DNA of 64,000 nucleotides from Cryptomeria japonica (lineage: Eukaryota; Streptophyta; Pinopsida; Cupressales; Cupressaceae), in NCBI RefSeq assembly GCF_030272615.1, contig NC_081406.1, forward strand, positions 462,854,072 to 462,918,071. Reading direction: 5' to 3'. Within the stretch, counting starts at the first letter, position 1, and every line of letters starts with the position of its first letter. The notes beneath the pieces are model-generated. The model searched no databases, was not told where the DNA came from, and worked only from the letters and a program-made list of their open reading frames with translations. A program made the translations under genes and the position numbers. This document shows positions 11,320-22,226 of this stretch, piece after piece.

Positions 11320-13795
11320 TGAACTTGAGGGCCCAGCTGGAGGTCGTGGTGCCCTCATCCCTATAGAATCGCTTGAACGACAGGTCTATGTCCTATGAGA
11401 CTGGGTGCTCTCTGCGTACAAAGGTGCTTACTGGTCTCCTATCATGACCTGATAGTACAAATCCTTGTAGTACTAAGCCTCACAAGCTAATCTCTTTGCA
11501 CATTATTGTCCTGCAACAACATCAACAAACACTTGTATGAGACTTGCTAGCTCCAACATTCATTGGTCCACATGTCTCTCACCCCATAGCCTCACCACAT
11601 CGGCCTCTTCCCTACTCAACTAGGAGCGGAGTTTCTCTAGATCCTCATCCATCCTCTCTAACTTTGCCATTTTTTGTGAGATGGCCTCTCTTCTCCTCGC
11701 CTTCTCTAGGAGTTTCCTTGTCTTTTCCTTGTTCCTCTACATGTTGTCCTTGTTCATCATGGTAGTCTAGAGATCGTCTCTTAGAGCATCGACCTCCCTC
11801 CTCAGTCAGTCCACCTCCACCTGCATGTTATCGGCTCAAGCCCTCTTAATCCCCAGCTCCCCCTCAAATCTCTGAGACCTCTCCCTCGCGACATCCCTCC
11901 CTCGTAGTTCCTCCTCCAACCTCTACACCCTCTCCTAGACTAGCATGTTATACTCTATCTAAGAGACCCAACATGCCTGCAATGACACCTATCCCTCTAC
12001 CTACTAGGATTGTCTGCCCTCATCATCGTGTACCTTTATCTCTCGTATATTCATGGGCTCCTACCTATCCTCCCCTCCTTCCTCCTCTATCCTCATCCCA
12101 CCAATTTGTGTTTCTGGTGGTTGAACCTATAGTGGTCCCCCCCACTTGAGGTACTTGTTTTCCCCTCCTTTGCAGAACATGTCTCTGTTCCCTACCTCGT
12201 CAACTAAGGGTCGTAGTTCATCCCGCTCCAAGACCCTAGGTATATTCAGCCACACTGGTCTGTGGGCCTCCCACCAATAAGTGTATGCACATGTGCATCC
12301 TGGATCCTCCTATCCTGAACTCCCATTGGCCTCGTCAGTGATTTATGTTCCCAAGCCTATACGTTTAGCAGTGTGATCCCTGTGTCAAGGATCCTATTAC
12401 CTCAATATACACAAAGATGAATTTCATAAAATAGCTGACCAAGCATCACTACTTCCCATGTATAGGTCATGCAGTCTTCCACTATATAGTACATGCAATG
12501 AGCCCAACCAATGGAAAATCCATGCCTGTTGAGGTTTGGCATAATCCATCCACTGAACAATCCGCATATAAATAATACCAAACAAGGGATATGTTGTATC
12601 TGCATCGCCCTCCAAGGTGCATCTATGTACCCTCCATTGACAACGCATCATACTCACACACCTGGCGTAGGTAGTATTCCCCCCCATCTAGTCTATACTC
12701 GAGGACTATGACTCTGATGGGGATATTCAAGATCCTCCAGACATCTAATAATATGATCGTTGCCACCCCAATCGATAGATGGAACATGCATGTCTGCTTG
12801 TCCCAACACTCTATGTGTGTTGTCATCATTGCAGTATGCGCTCTGATCCACAACCATCTCCCCACAAATCTCATGCCTACTATGCTTAGAATCTCCCTCA
12901 CATTTGCCCTCAGTCGTCTATATAGCCTCATCGTCAAAGGCCAGTGCTCTCATGATGTGAGCGGTCCTGCCTTCTCCTGCAACCAAGTAATTCACCTCAT
13001 TAGCCTATTTATTTTGTCCTGTTATAGTCTATTCTACCTTATTTATATCCTATCCCTTCTATGGGGCATGTGTGCACCCCATTGAGCCCCTTTGAGTCTT
13101 TCCCCATCCCCCATTTTCCTCTCCCTATCCTCCCCAATGGAAATGCCGATCCCCCCAATGAAGACATCAAACCCATGGCGCATGCGTCATGCCACATGCA
13201 GAGACATGGAAATGTAGTCTCCACCCCCATTCACTCCCCTTGCTACAGACCGGCATCTGCATGGATGTTAATTCAGCCACGCAGGTGGTGTTCCCCTTCC
13301 AACCCCTCTTCAATGCCTACGTAGGCATTAACCACCTACAAAAATGTCGATCCCTATGCGGATATGTTGAAATGACGATCAATGTCTCTGCCCTACCCAC
13401 TTGCTAATCTCATTTAATACCCTAATACATGCCCTACCTACTAAATCAAAAAGTTAGGTTTGGGTACATACCTATGGGCCATACTCGGTCGGTCGTTCAT
13501 GTCGTCTAACCCTCTTTGTGCGGTGCTCATGGTGTGGGATGTGGTCCATCTTTCTCCTAGAAGCCTCTATGCTCTCCAAGTCTTGTAAATGTATATGTGA
13601 CAATGACCCTTCCTTGGGCCTTGTGTGGCTTATGTAGGGCCCCGCATGGCCCCGTTTTCTCATACTTCTTCCATCTTCCTCATTTTCTCTCATTTTTTCT
13701 TTTCCTTTCTCACCTTCTCTTCTGCTTTGCTCATTTTCTTCATTTTTCGATAATTTCCCAATTCTCAAGGGGGCATATACCACCCGCGTCTTCAT
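11320..13795 (-). pseudogene. Plant mobile domain (PMD) ORF, two exons, broken
   Basis: Exon 1 (13472-13795) is a charged frame ending EHRTKRVRRHERPTEYGP. It is followed by a textbook donor (AG|GTATGT) and, at 12977, an acceptor (TTGGTTGCAG|GAG). Removing the intron joins the two exons in the same frame. Exon 2 (12976 downward) reads RRLRANV, then HIECWD-T-MFHL, then ATIILLDVWRILNIPI. This is the W--ETHTFHLP-GE-T-TL-DV-LLG-P pattern of the plant mobile domain (PF10536, MAIN/MAIL-like). Downstream the frame shifts (12402-12687) and continues as a Glu/Arg-rich coiled coil with many stops near 11540-12060. Premature stops sit at the exon 1 end and in early exon 2. PMD ORFs occur in host genes and as extra, often antisense, ORFs of Tat-lineage gypsy elements. 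The polypurine tract and LTR start just to the right on the opposite strand favour the latter. Confidence 0.62.
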
Positions 13796-13847
13796 GTTGG
13801 GGCACCCTTTTCTTTTCTTTTACCCATCACCAATTTTGCCGCTGCGT

Positions 13848-13862
13848 AAAAGAGGGGCAAAA
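13848..13862 (+). promoter_or_regulatory. Polypurine tract before a 3' LTR
   Basis: AAAAGAGGGGCAAAA stands directly before TGTAGACATC, a common start of Tat-lineage gypsy LTRs. In retroelements this purine run primes plus-strand DNA synthesis. Confidence 0.5.
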
Positions 13863-15064
13863 TGTAGACATCTAAAATAAATTAAATATTTAATTAATTT
13901 ATCCTTCCTAATAGTTAATCAACTTAATTATGTTATCCTTTATTCTTCTCAGTATTAATTAAATCTAATTTAATTAATTATGTCACTATAGTCCAATAAT
14001 TGATTTATTAAATAAATCAATTATTCCCTATTCTTCTAAAGTCCTCAAAATTAATTAATTCTTCTAAATTCCCTTTAATTAAACTAATTAACTAGTCATG
14101 TGACTCCTAGAAAATAATTACCTCTAATCCTCACTTATCCTAATCAATTCTTATAGAAGCTCACTTAGCATTATTTCCTAGTTTTTAATTCCTCCACTCA
14201 TTCTCTCTTCTCTTGTCAAGTCCTCCTACTTCCCCACTTGTCTTCTAATCCCTTTTTAATTTTCCTAATCACCCTCTCTAATAATTTTATAGTGGCTAAT
14301 CCTCATGATTAGCCACAAAGTCAACCAATTTCCATAAATGGCTTGTCCCCTCTCAACCCCCAACCTTAAATGCACCAACTTTGGTCATTTCAAGGATTTG
14401 AAAATTTCTCATTCTCCCATGCACTCTCATCTTCCCAAGGAATTTTTAATTCCTTTTCTCATTTCTTTCCCCATACATCTCATTATTTGGGAATTTTAAA
14501 TTCCCTTGTCCTCCCCCCAGGAATTTTTAATTCTTTTATGTCTTCCCCATGTACATTGTGGAGTGTGGAGATAAGAAATGCCTTTATGGAAAATCCCTTG
14601 GTCTCCACACCATGTCCCTTCAATCCATGTCCCCACCTTGTTTCAATCTCCACTCTTGATCTACTTTCAATCTCAACCATCTTCAAATTTATAAATTGGG
14701 GTCTCCTCCCCTTCATTTCTCATCTCATTTTCAAGTAATCTTATGTTGCTCATCTAGCTTTTGAATTCCATCTTGTGCATCCATACTATAGTTAATTTTA
14801 GTTATTACCCACATCCTTCATCCATCTTTGCAATCACCCACTTATCATATCAATCCATCCAATTTATTATGCATTGGAGAGAAACCACATTCAATCAAAT
14901 GAGCATATCCAATCAAGTGGAGCACTTGGGTGTATTTCCACTTCATCATTTGCTCAATCCGAAGGAGAAGGTAATGTCAAGGTATAATGGTTTTGATTAT
15001 ATTTTTTTAGTACTCCATTTTATTTACTAACCATTGTATACATTTATTTGGCTTTTCACCCTCT

Positions 15065-15885
15065 TTAGGATTGTGTGCATAGCTCTTTTGTTCATAATGA
15101 GTCTGATGTACCAAGGGTTTTAGTTCATGGAGACAATTGAGAGGTGGACCTTATTGTGGGACTTATTATTGAAAAAACATGAGATGATGGATTGTGAAGC
15201 ATTAGTATGTGTAGTTTTCCCTAATTCCTAAGTGCTTGTGAGTGCTTGGGATAAGTTGGAGGAATGGGACCATCCATGGATTGTCAATGTTAGTGGACTC
15301 CTCATCTACATGAGAGGATCTCCTAAACTCTGTTTGAGTTGTTGGAGATACGCTTGATACTTTTCCATTGATCTCCTTATCATCTATCCCTAATAGATAT
15401 TGAATAGAGACCCTATTGTGACCTCATGATTGAGTATCATTCTTATCATGGATAGTGCATTTCTTACTCATATGCTATGTTGTGGTGTATATTCTCTATT
15501 TATGGTGTGAATGATTAGCCTATTGTCTATTGTTGACTTGCTTGAGTGTTTGGTCCTTGTGACTATCTCCATGAGCACAAGGGGTGGACCTAAGGTTAGC
15601 ACATGGTCAGGTGGCATTTCACATCACCATTGGGGACTAATGGACATGTTTGTGAGAACCTTGAAGAGCTTCTTCACCTTTCCAATTACTTGTTCTTCCT
15701 CTTTCTGCATTTTTGGTTGTATAAGTAAATATAATTTGATTTAATCATTGTAATAATTGGAAAACCATATATTACAAACACTTTATATGGAGGACAATTT
15801 AATGTAAACATATTGATATGATTAGAGTAGGCTTTAGTGGAATGATGTTGAAACTAACTACCACACACGATTATGTATGCTTCTC
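15065..15885 (+). repeat. 820-bp dispersed repeat, copy 1
   Basis: Aligns by eye with 58135-60215 once the solo LTR inserted there is removed. Shared strings include GGTGGACCTTATTGTGGGAC and ACTTGTTCTTCCTCTTTCT. This copy carries about 85 bp extra near 15440-15525. It is probably part of a related LTR family. Confidence 0.8.
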
Positions 15886-16467
15886 ACTTGTCTCTATATT
15901 AATATGTTATCATAGGAACACTTCAATTGGTGCATTAAAATGAACATAGACTGTCTAGTGTAGACTTGGAGATTGATTTAATCATCTCCCAGTGTCATCT
16001 TGTGTTGACATCTATTTGGGTTGCATTGTAGGTAATGACATCTTGGAACCCTTAGAGGTATCTTGTCTTAAATTAGAGTGATTTAGATAGCATAGATGGG
16101 GTTATTAAATATTTAGTCTTCCGCATTATGTAGTTGTTGATGAATTTTCATCTTATCTTGATATGTGAGCTTAGTTTGTTTGTATGTACTCACTTAATTA
16201 CTTTAAAAAAACATGTATTTCTAGTGTGTTTTCTCTTGTCCTTTAGGGTTCCTTGGTGAGGCATTACATGGGGAGTATTTTTGAAAGATAATATTTTTGA
16301 GAATAGGACAATGGAGAAATTAATAGCAATTGGTCTTTTCCATTGATGTCAAAGAGAGAGAAATCAACAAAATGGAATATTTTTGGACATATGTTATCAT
16401 TGATGTCAAAATGATGATTGTCTTTGAGACAGATTGTTGGAAAATTGTTATGATTTGAGTATTAAAC

Positions 16468-16800
16468 TATTGGCCCAGTTTGTCATTGCTTCAAAAGACC
16501 GATCTGCCAACACTCGATACAAACTATAGAGATATGGATCGCACAGGAGGTAGTTAGTGCCTTGTCATGAATCTCGAGGGGAGCATTGACCATTTTTCCA
16601 ACAATTCCCCCCTCAACGTTACTCGAGGGGATTCAAACTCATGACCCAACACTCTGATACCATTCGTTGGCCCATTTTTCTATTGTGTCAAAATATTGAT
16701 CTCTCAATGGCCCATACAAACTATAGAGATATGGATCGCACAAGAGGTCGTTAGTCCCTTGTCACGAATCTCGAGGAGAGTGCTAACCATTTTTCCAACA
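16468..16800 (-). mobile_element. SMART/TRIM miniature LTR retrotransposon, 333 bp
   Basis: Two 136-bp direct repeats (16468-16603 and 16665-16800) flank only 61 bp. Read on the minus strand, each LTR starts TGTTGGAAAAATGGT. The 5' LTR is followed by ATGGTATCAGAG, the initiator-tRNA-Met primer site, and the 3' LTR is preceded by TTGAGGGGGGAAT, a polypurine tract. TTAAAC abuts both outer ends as target duplication. There is no coding capacity, so it must have been mobilised by another element's proteins. The LTR ends have mutated from CCAACA to CCAATA and CCAACG, and the two LTRs differ at a number of sites, so it is old. Confidence 0.85.
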
Positions 16801-18342
16801 TTAAACATGCATGTTTCTTACTTTAGTGGCATCTAGAAGGTCGAAAAAAATATCTTACTGTCATGTCATGTTAGAGCATTTTGAGTTAGAATAGTACATT
16901 TAATTGATTCTAGGATCAGTTGAGATATGTATATAATATCATCTATGTGCATCTACTCATGTTGAGAAAGTGTTCGAGAAGTTTAATTTGGAGTGATTGA
17001 AGTATGTTATCTAGATAGTGAGCCTAGTCTGGTAACTTGTATTTCATATTTTCTCATGCTTACAAGTTCTCTCACATGGTTTAAATAGAGAGTATGTCTT
17101 TGCATGTTTTATCATTGTGTAGATTTTCTATTGTTGTGATGAAATGAAACATAATTCTTATTTTATCATTTTTTTGTTGTGTTACTAGTTGACCTAGTTC
17201 ATGTTTTGGAATGATTTTAAAGAAATTTGATTCTTGTGTTGTTGAAGATTAAGGTTGGATATTTTTGAGACTAGAGAGATCCTCAACAATATCTGCAAGT
17301 TGTCTTCCCTTGTGTGGAATTGTGTATGAGATTTTGGGGCCAAACTTATTATACATTAGATGAAGCCAACTTACAATGATATATTGCATAGGTGTTTGCC
17401 AAAGATTGTACATAAACAACCTTTGGGACAAGATTAAGCCACCTTGTGAAGTGTGTAGCATGTTTCTTTGTTTCGAGCAACACGTGAGATAATTGGAACT
17501 AGCCTACTACATGTTTGGTAGAGAAATTTTTGTGCATATGACCTAAAAAATATTTAGTATGTATTAGGTCGACTTACAAATGTAATTATAGATGTAACAC
17601 ATATAAATTCATTTCTAGTGTATAGTTGTAAGTGCATTTCTAAGGTGACAAGTTCATATAATGTGAATTCGAGAATGATGTGTGTATCATCCTGATGTAT
17701 GTGTGAAGTTCAAATGCAAGTTGAGTATTGATGTTGAAGGTACTAAATTCATTTCATTCATATTGTTGAGATTGAAGTCCTAGTTTTTGAACTCTTCATC
17801 ATATTTAGGCATATGAGATTGGTGTCTCTAGTGGGTTCGTTCTCACAAGTACATTAGGGTATTGGCTTCTCCCATAGGTTGGTGCCTATTCAATCATTGC
17901 AAGTGATTCATTATTTTGTATGGCTAGATTTGGGTAGTAGATCCAAACCACTATTCTCACAATAGTTTTTCCAATCTTGGGTTTCCACATTGTAGCATCA
18001 TAAAATTGCACCCTTGAAATTTTGACCGCATTTTAGGTCCCTTACCTTGGTGATATCATCTCCCACACTTGATTGGGATCTATCTATGCCTCCAAAATGG
18101 AATTGGGCCTCATTTCCACACTTTACAACTTGTTTAGACTCTGTTTGAGGCCTTGAAAATGGGCATGACCATTGAGTGGCGCACCAATCCCCTTAGGATA
18201 GGGGCATGGTGCCCTTGTCCTCCCTCTTTGTGTGGCCCCAAAATGGTTCCATCTGACCCTTGGACATAAGTTATCTTTTAGGAATTAAATTCCCCCCCTA
18301 TGTTGTCCTTTGGTGAAGGGATAATTAAACCTCCAAGGCAAG

Positions 18343-18350
18343 TATAAAAG
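18343..18350 (+). promoter_or_regulatory. TATA box of the split gypsy LTR
   Basis: TATAAAAG followed by GGGATC, about 350 bp inside the LTR, with a pyrimidine-rich start region downstream. This is the expected position for an LTR Pol II promoter. Confidence 0.5.
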
Positions 18351-19508
18351 GGGATCTAGTCCTCTCATTTGCATAAGAGAAAATTGGGAAAACAAGCGAA
18401 AGGTCTCCATTATCATCATCAAGCATTCAAGTGTTCAAGCATCCATCAAGTCTTCTTCTTCATGTGTCTTCTTCATTCATCCATTGGAGCAACATTACAA
18501 CATTCATTTGCAAGCATGTGTGTGTTAGGGTTTTTTTATGTTATATGCCATTTCATGCAACACTTGTGATTACATTCAAGAAGAAAAGCAACCATCATCA
18601 ACAAATTGTAGACCTATAAGGTATACATTTTCATTATTTGCATTTAAGAATTTGCAATTACTTTCTTTCAAGATCAATTCTGTTAGACAGTTCAAATAAC
18701 CGGAATACAATTGAGAGGGGGGAGTAAATTAGTTGTCATAGATTACCAAAACATTTAGCAATTAAAACTTTAATACTAGAACCCAAAACATTAATACCAG
18801 AATGCTTAGGCCAAATACTGGAATATCAGTTAAACCAATTAATCTTAAATTGTTGGCAATTGACACTCTATTGGTTGGTTTCACTATGTTGTCATTGATG
18901 GCAACATGATTTTGTGTTTCGGCTTTATATGGTGTACCAGCAGGCACTTCACAGATTCTACACCGGCACCGACACGACATAAGATTTCTTTGGTCATCAG
19001 CAATGCATACCGACATGGTATAGTAAAGGTTATCGGTATTGGAGGATGACACATCTTGGATATGGCATGGGCAATTTGTTTTAATGTTTATACATTTATA
19101 TTATCTCGCCGACATGTAATCTGATATTGTATATATCTTTGTAAGCTGACATAAGGCATACATGTTGTATACGGTACATAGCTTAGTTATGTGAAATCAT
19201 TCAGAGAGATTATGTATTTGAGGAATTTATTGTAAGGGTTATTCCGGTAAAGGGGTTTAGGGTTTCAACTAGAATAGACAGAGCTTAAACTGAAACTAGA
19301 TTCTGGCATAGAAGATGCTATCTTAGCAGTTCACACTTCTCTAGATTGTTGTCTAGAATTCTATGTAGTGAGTAAAGCTCCTATTGTGATTGAGCAGTGT
19401 GCTCTAGGTTGTAAGTCTTCCTGCAAGTGCAGGCTCCTCATATATTATAATATCTCTTCATATGGCCAGTGGATTGATATTGTAGGTCACAAATCCCACC
19501 ATGGTTTT

Positions 19509-19969
19509 TGTTGGTGTAAATAATTATTCATCTTGGATATTATTACACCTTACTTAAGTTTACTTAGGAAATGCATTTCATAGTAGTTTGGGTATGAGAC
19601 ACTTGGGTGTTTGTGCCACATTGGGATAGTGGGTGTAGGATAATTTTCACCTTTTATGGTCTTATCTTGTTGTTACATTCCACCTTCGGTGGGTGATCCA
19701 CCTCATGTGGAATATTATATTTTTTCTCCTACCTACCCACACTTATTTTCTACCTACATTTGATTTTTATTAAGCCACATGTCATGTTTGTGTGCTCACA
19801 TATCCATATAGCCTTGCTTATATAAGCAGGCTCATATTCATTGTATGTAATGCTTGATGATCCAATTGATCAATATTTCCATCTTGATAGAATATAGTTT
19901 ATTTCTATCATCTATTTTGTCTCTCTATTGTATTTTTCATTGAGCCCTTGATCTTGGCAAAATCTCACA
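19509..19969 (+). repeat. 5' LTR of copia C
   Basis: 461 bp, TGTTGGTGTAAATAATTA to AAAATCTCACA. A TATATAAG promoter box is at 19819-19826 and a possible polyadenylation region lies downstream of it. Confidence 0.92.
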
Positions 19970-19982
19970 TGGTATCAGAGCC
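19970..19982 (+). promoter_or_regulatory. Primer binding site of copia C
   Basis: TGGTATCAGAGCC directly follows the LTR and is complementary to the 3' end of plant initiator tRNA-Met. Confidence 0.92.
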
Positions 19983-21510
19983 TATAGGGCTTCATTGATT
20001 AGTCTTTTGGAGACATTGTGGAGGCTTCAATTTTTGGATTTGGGGATCTTCATTTTTTGGGGGCGTCATACAATGATTTAGACATCACGGTTGAGTCTGG
20101 GATGCCGTTTCCATAAATTTTTACTATAAAGTCGACTATATTTGGTGAGAAATTTTTTTTGCCTATTTTTGCTATAGTCGTACGGATTTCGAAATTTAAA
20201 AAAAAATTATTTTTTTCTGCAAAATGTTTTTTCATTTCCACAAGAAAAATTTGGAAAATTTTCGAAAAAAGGGTGTAAAAGATTTTTTGACAAAAATAAA
20301 AAAAAATCTTTTGGGGGGTCTGCAGACCCCCCCTTCGTGATCTTCATACCATAGGGTTTTTCTACAGCTTTGTGCCCCCACTGTCTGTACTGCCACTGCC
20401 ACCGTACCATTCGTGCTCCTCTGATGGTCGTATGTCCTCCCAGTCCCAGCAGTCCCCACAGTCCTTTAGGCTTCTTCTCTAGCCCCAATGACTAGCGGCT
20501 CCCCTATCAGTGACCTCACCTTCCCCAGTGGCCCTTTGATCCAGCACCGCTGCTCAGACCCACCCTCGGCACCGCCTGCCGATAGACAACAACCATCGTT
20601 CGTTGGCTGCTCGGCCCTGCCGCCGACAGACCTTGTGCCGACCCTTCGACCATCGCCACCTCAGCAGTCGAGCCCCTTTGCAACGTAAGTGTACGGTCAA
20701 CCCAGTCAATAGATTTGCCACATCATCATGTATGACCCATTCAAAGCTTGCCACGACATATTTTCTGTATAGTACATGCATCAACATAGCCATGGAGGCA
20801 AAGTTTTTTTGATGGTAAGACGAGCGTCAAATTTAAGCCCATCATTTGTTGACATTAGCATTATTTTGAAATTTTTAAACCCCCTCTCATTGAGCTTTTC
20901 AGTTTTGCAATTCAACTTTGGAAGGCCATATCTTGCTCATTTTTGCTCCTTTTTTGGTGCAATTTTTTTTGAAATGGGCTATAATTTTGTGCTCAGCGTA
21001 GTAGTGGAAGAATTTTCTAATTTTGATGGATGGATTTTTCAGAAATTGCAGATCTTCATCACTGTACCTATCTAATCCCCAATTTTGCAACTTCAGAGGC
21101 TTCATTTGGGGTCATACAACCTCCTTTCCAGGTGCCATTTTTTTAAAGGTGCATAATTTTTTGTCTACTTTCATAATCTGCCATTTGTTTGTAGTTAATT
21201 TGAGTAGAAATTGTACTTTCAGTATTTGGTCATTTTTGGCCTATTTGGTACTTGTATTTCACTTGGATCTTAGTTTAGATCACTAGCCGTACATGTTGAG
21301 GTCTCTTAGATCTCATTTTGAGAAGTTGTAAATTGAAATTAGAAGTCCACTTTTCCTTGTTTTGCACGTGGCCCATTGTATACGCACTAAGTATAAAGTG
21401 CCAAATCACCATTTTTTTTGGGGGGGGGTGTTTCTTGATTGAGTGAATTTGGGGGGGTTCCTTGTGTGATTGTGCCTCTCTCTATCTTATGTTTTTTTCA
21501 TTTTGGTGCT
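19983..21510 (+). other. Long untranslated leader of copia C
   Basis: About 1.5 kb without a convincing ORF. It includes a perfect 20-bp palindrome (20313-20332) and a GC- and CA-rich island at about 20380-20700 that differs in composition from its flanks. It might hold RNA packaging or dimerisation signals; that is inference. Confidence 0.6.
20313..20332. repeat. Perfect 20-bp palindrome in copia C leader
   Basis: GGGGGGTCTGCAGACCCCCC, self-complementary over its whole length, about 340 nt downstream of the primer site. Such palindromes can nucleate RNA dimers in retroviruses; here this is only a suggestion. Confidence 0.8.
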
Positions 21511-22226
21511 ATGGGTTCTCCTAAATTTCCACTTTTAACTCCTCATAATTATGCATCATGGAAGATTAGGGCATGGAGTAAACTAATGGAAAAAGGACTC
21601 ATTCATTATGTAAATGGAACTATTACAACACCATCTGATCTTAATGCTCAAATTGAATGGCTTACTAAGAATGCTATGACACTTGGAACTCTTAGAAAGT
21701 ATGTATCAGATGACCTCATTTTTCACATTGATAAGTGTACCACAATTAAAGAGGCTTGGGATATTTTTCAGAAATTATATGGTCAAGTTGATGAGATTAA
21801 GGGCTACAAGCTTGATAGTGAACTCACAACTTTGGATCCCAAGGATTTTGATACAATCCAAGAGTATGTCACAAAAGCAAATGAGCTAAGAGCAAAGCAA
21901 AGGATTGTGGAATTGACAAAAAGGATGCTCAATTGGTTTATAACTTGTTGGACAAGCTTCCTTTAGAGTATGCAGCCTTTGTATCTAGCTTTCACACCCA
22001 TAGGTTAGCTCAAGGTTCCTCATACACTTCTCCCTCATTTGATTCATTCACGGAGATGTTGATACTTGAGAAATATAAGTTGACTAAGATGGGGATTCTC
22101 AAATCTTCAAAGTCACAAGCTTTGCTGGCTAACAAAGGGAATCAAAGCAATCAAGGAAAAGGCAAGAATCAAAAGCAACCTAAGTCAAAACCACATCAAG
22201 ATGGAGCACATTCTTCCTCTCCATAA
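21511..22226 (+). pseudogene. gag: Copia C gag (capsid), one frameshift
   Basis: The start at 21511 gives MGSPKFPLLTPHNYASWK, the usual copia gag opening with the NY-SW motif. EAWDIFQKLYG follows, then DFDTIQEYVTKANELR. A frameshift at about 21900-21935 moves the reading into the 21933-22226 frame (VYNLLDKLPLEYAAFVSSF), which ends in a Lys/Gln/Asn-rich linker and a TAA stop. The family forms virus-like particles around element RNA. The knuckle lies just downstream in another open stretch. Apart from one shift and one stop the capsid is well preserved, consistent with selection on gag until fairly late. Confidence 0.8.

Larger units (their letters stand above)
13863..17990 (+). mobile_element. 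Probable Tat-lineage gypsy 3' LTR and remnants
   Basis: The stretch starts with TGTAGACATC after a polypurine tract and has no convincing ORF. It contains a segment shared with 58135-60215 and a small LTR element at 16468-16800. The LTR's far end and target duplication were not found, so the right limit is taken as the start of the next LTR at 17991. Long LTRs of several kilobases are known in the Tat/Ogre group. Confidence 0.42.

Noticed and set aside
13597-13875. Plus-strand 92-codon ORF with Phe/Leu/Ser-rich text
   Set aside because: It is the shadow of exon 1 of the minus-strand plant mobile domain ORF.
14370-15030. 122- and 89-codon ORFs in the putative Tat LTR
   Set aside because: No family resemblance, biased His/Ser/Phe composition, and inside LTR-like non-coding sequence.
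19970-19982. TGGTATCAGAGC strings as possible tRNA gene pieces
   Set aside because: They occur only next to LTR ends as primer sites; no cloverleaf can be formed around them.
20488-20812. GC-rich ORFs on both strands in the copia C leader
   Set aside because: Short, overlapping, no motif, and they lie between primer site and gag, where a leader is expected.
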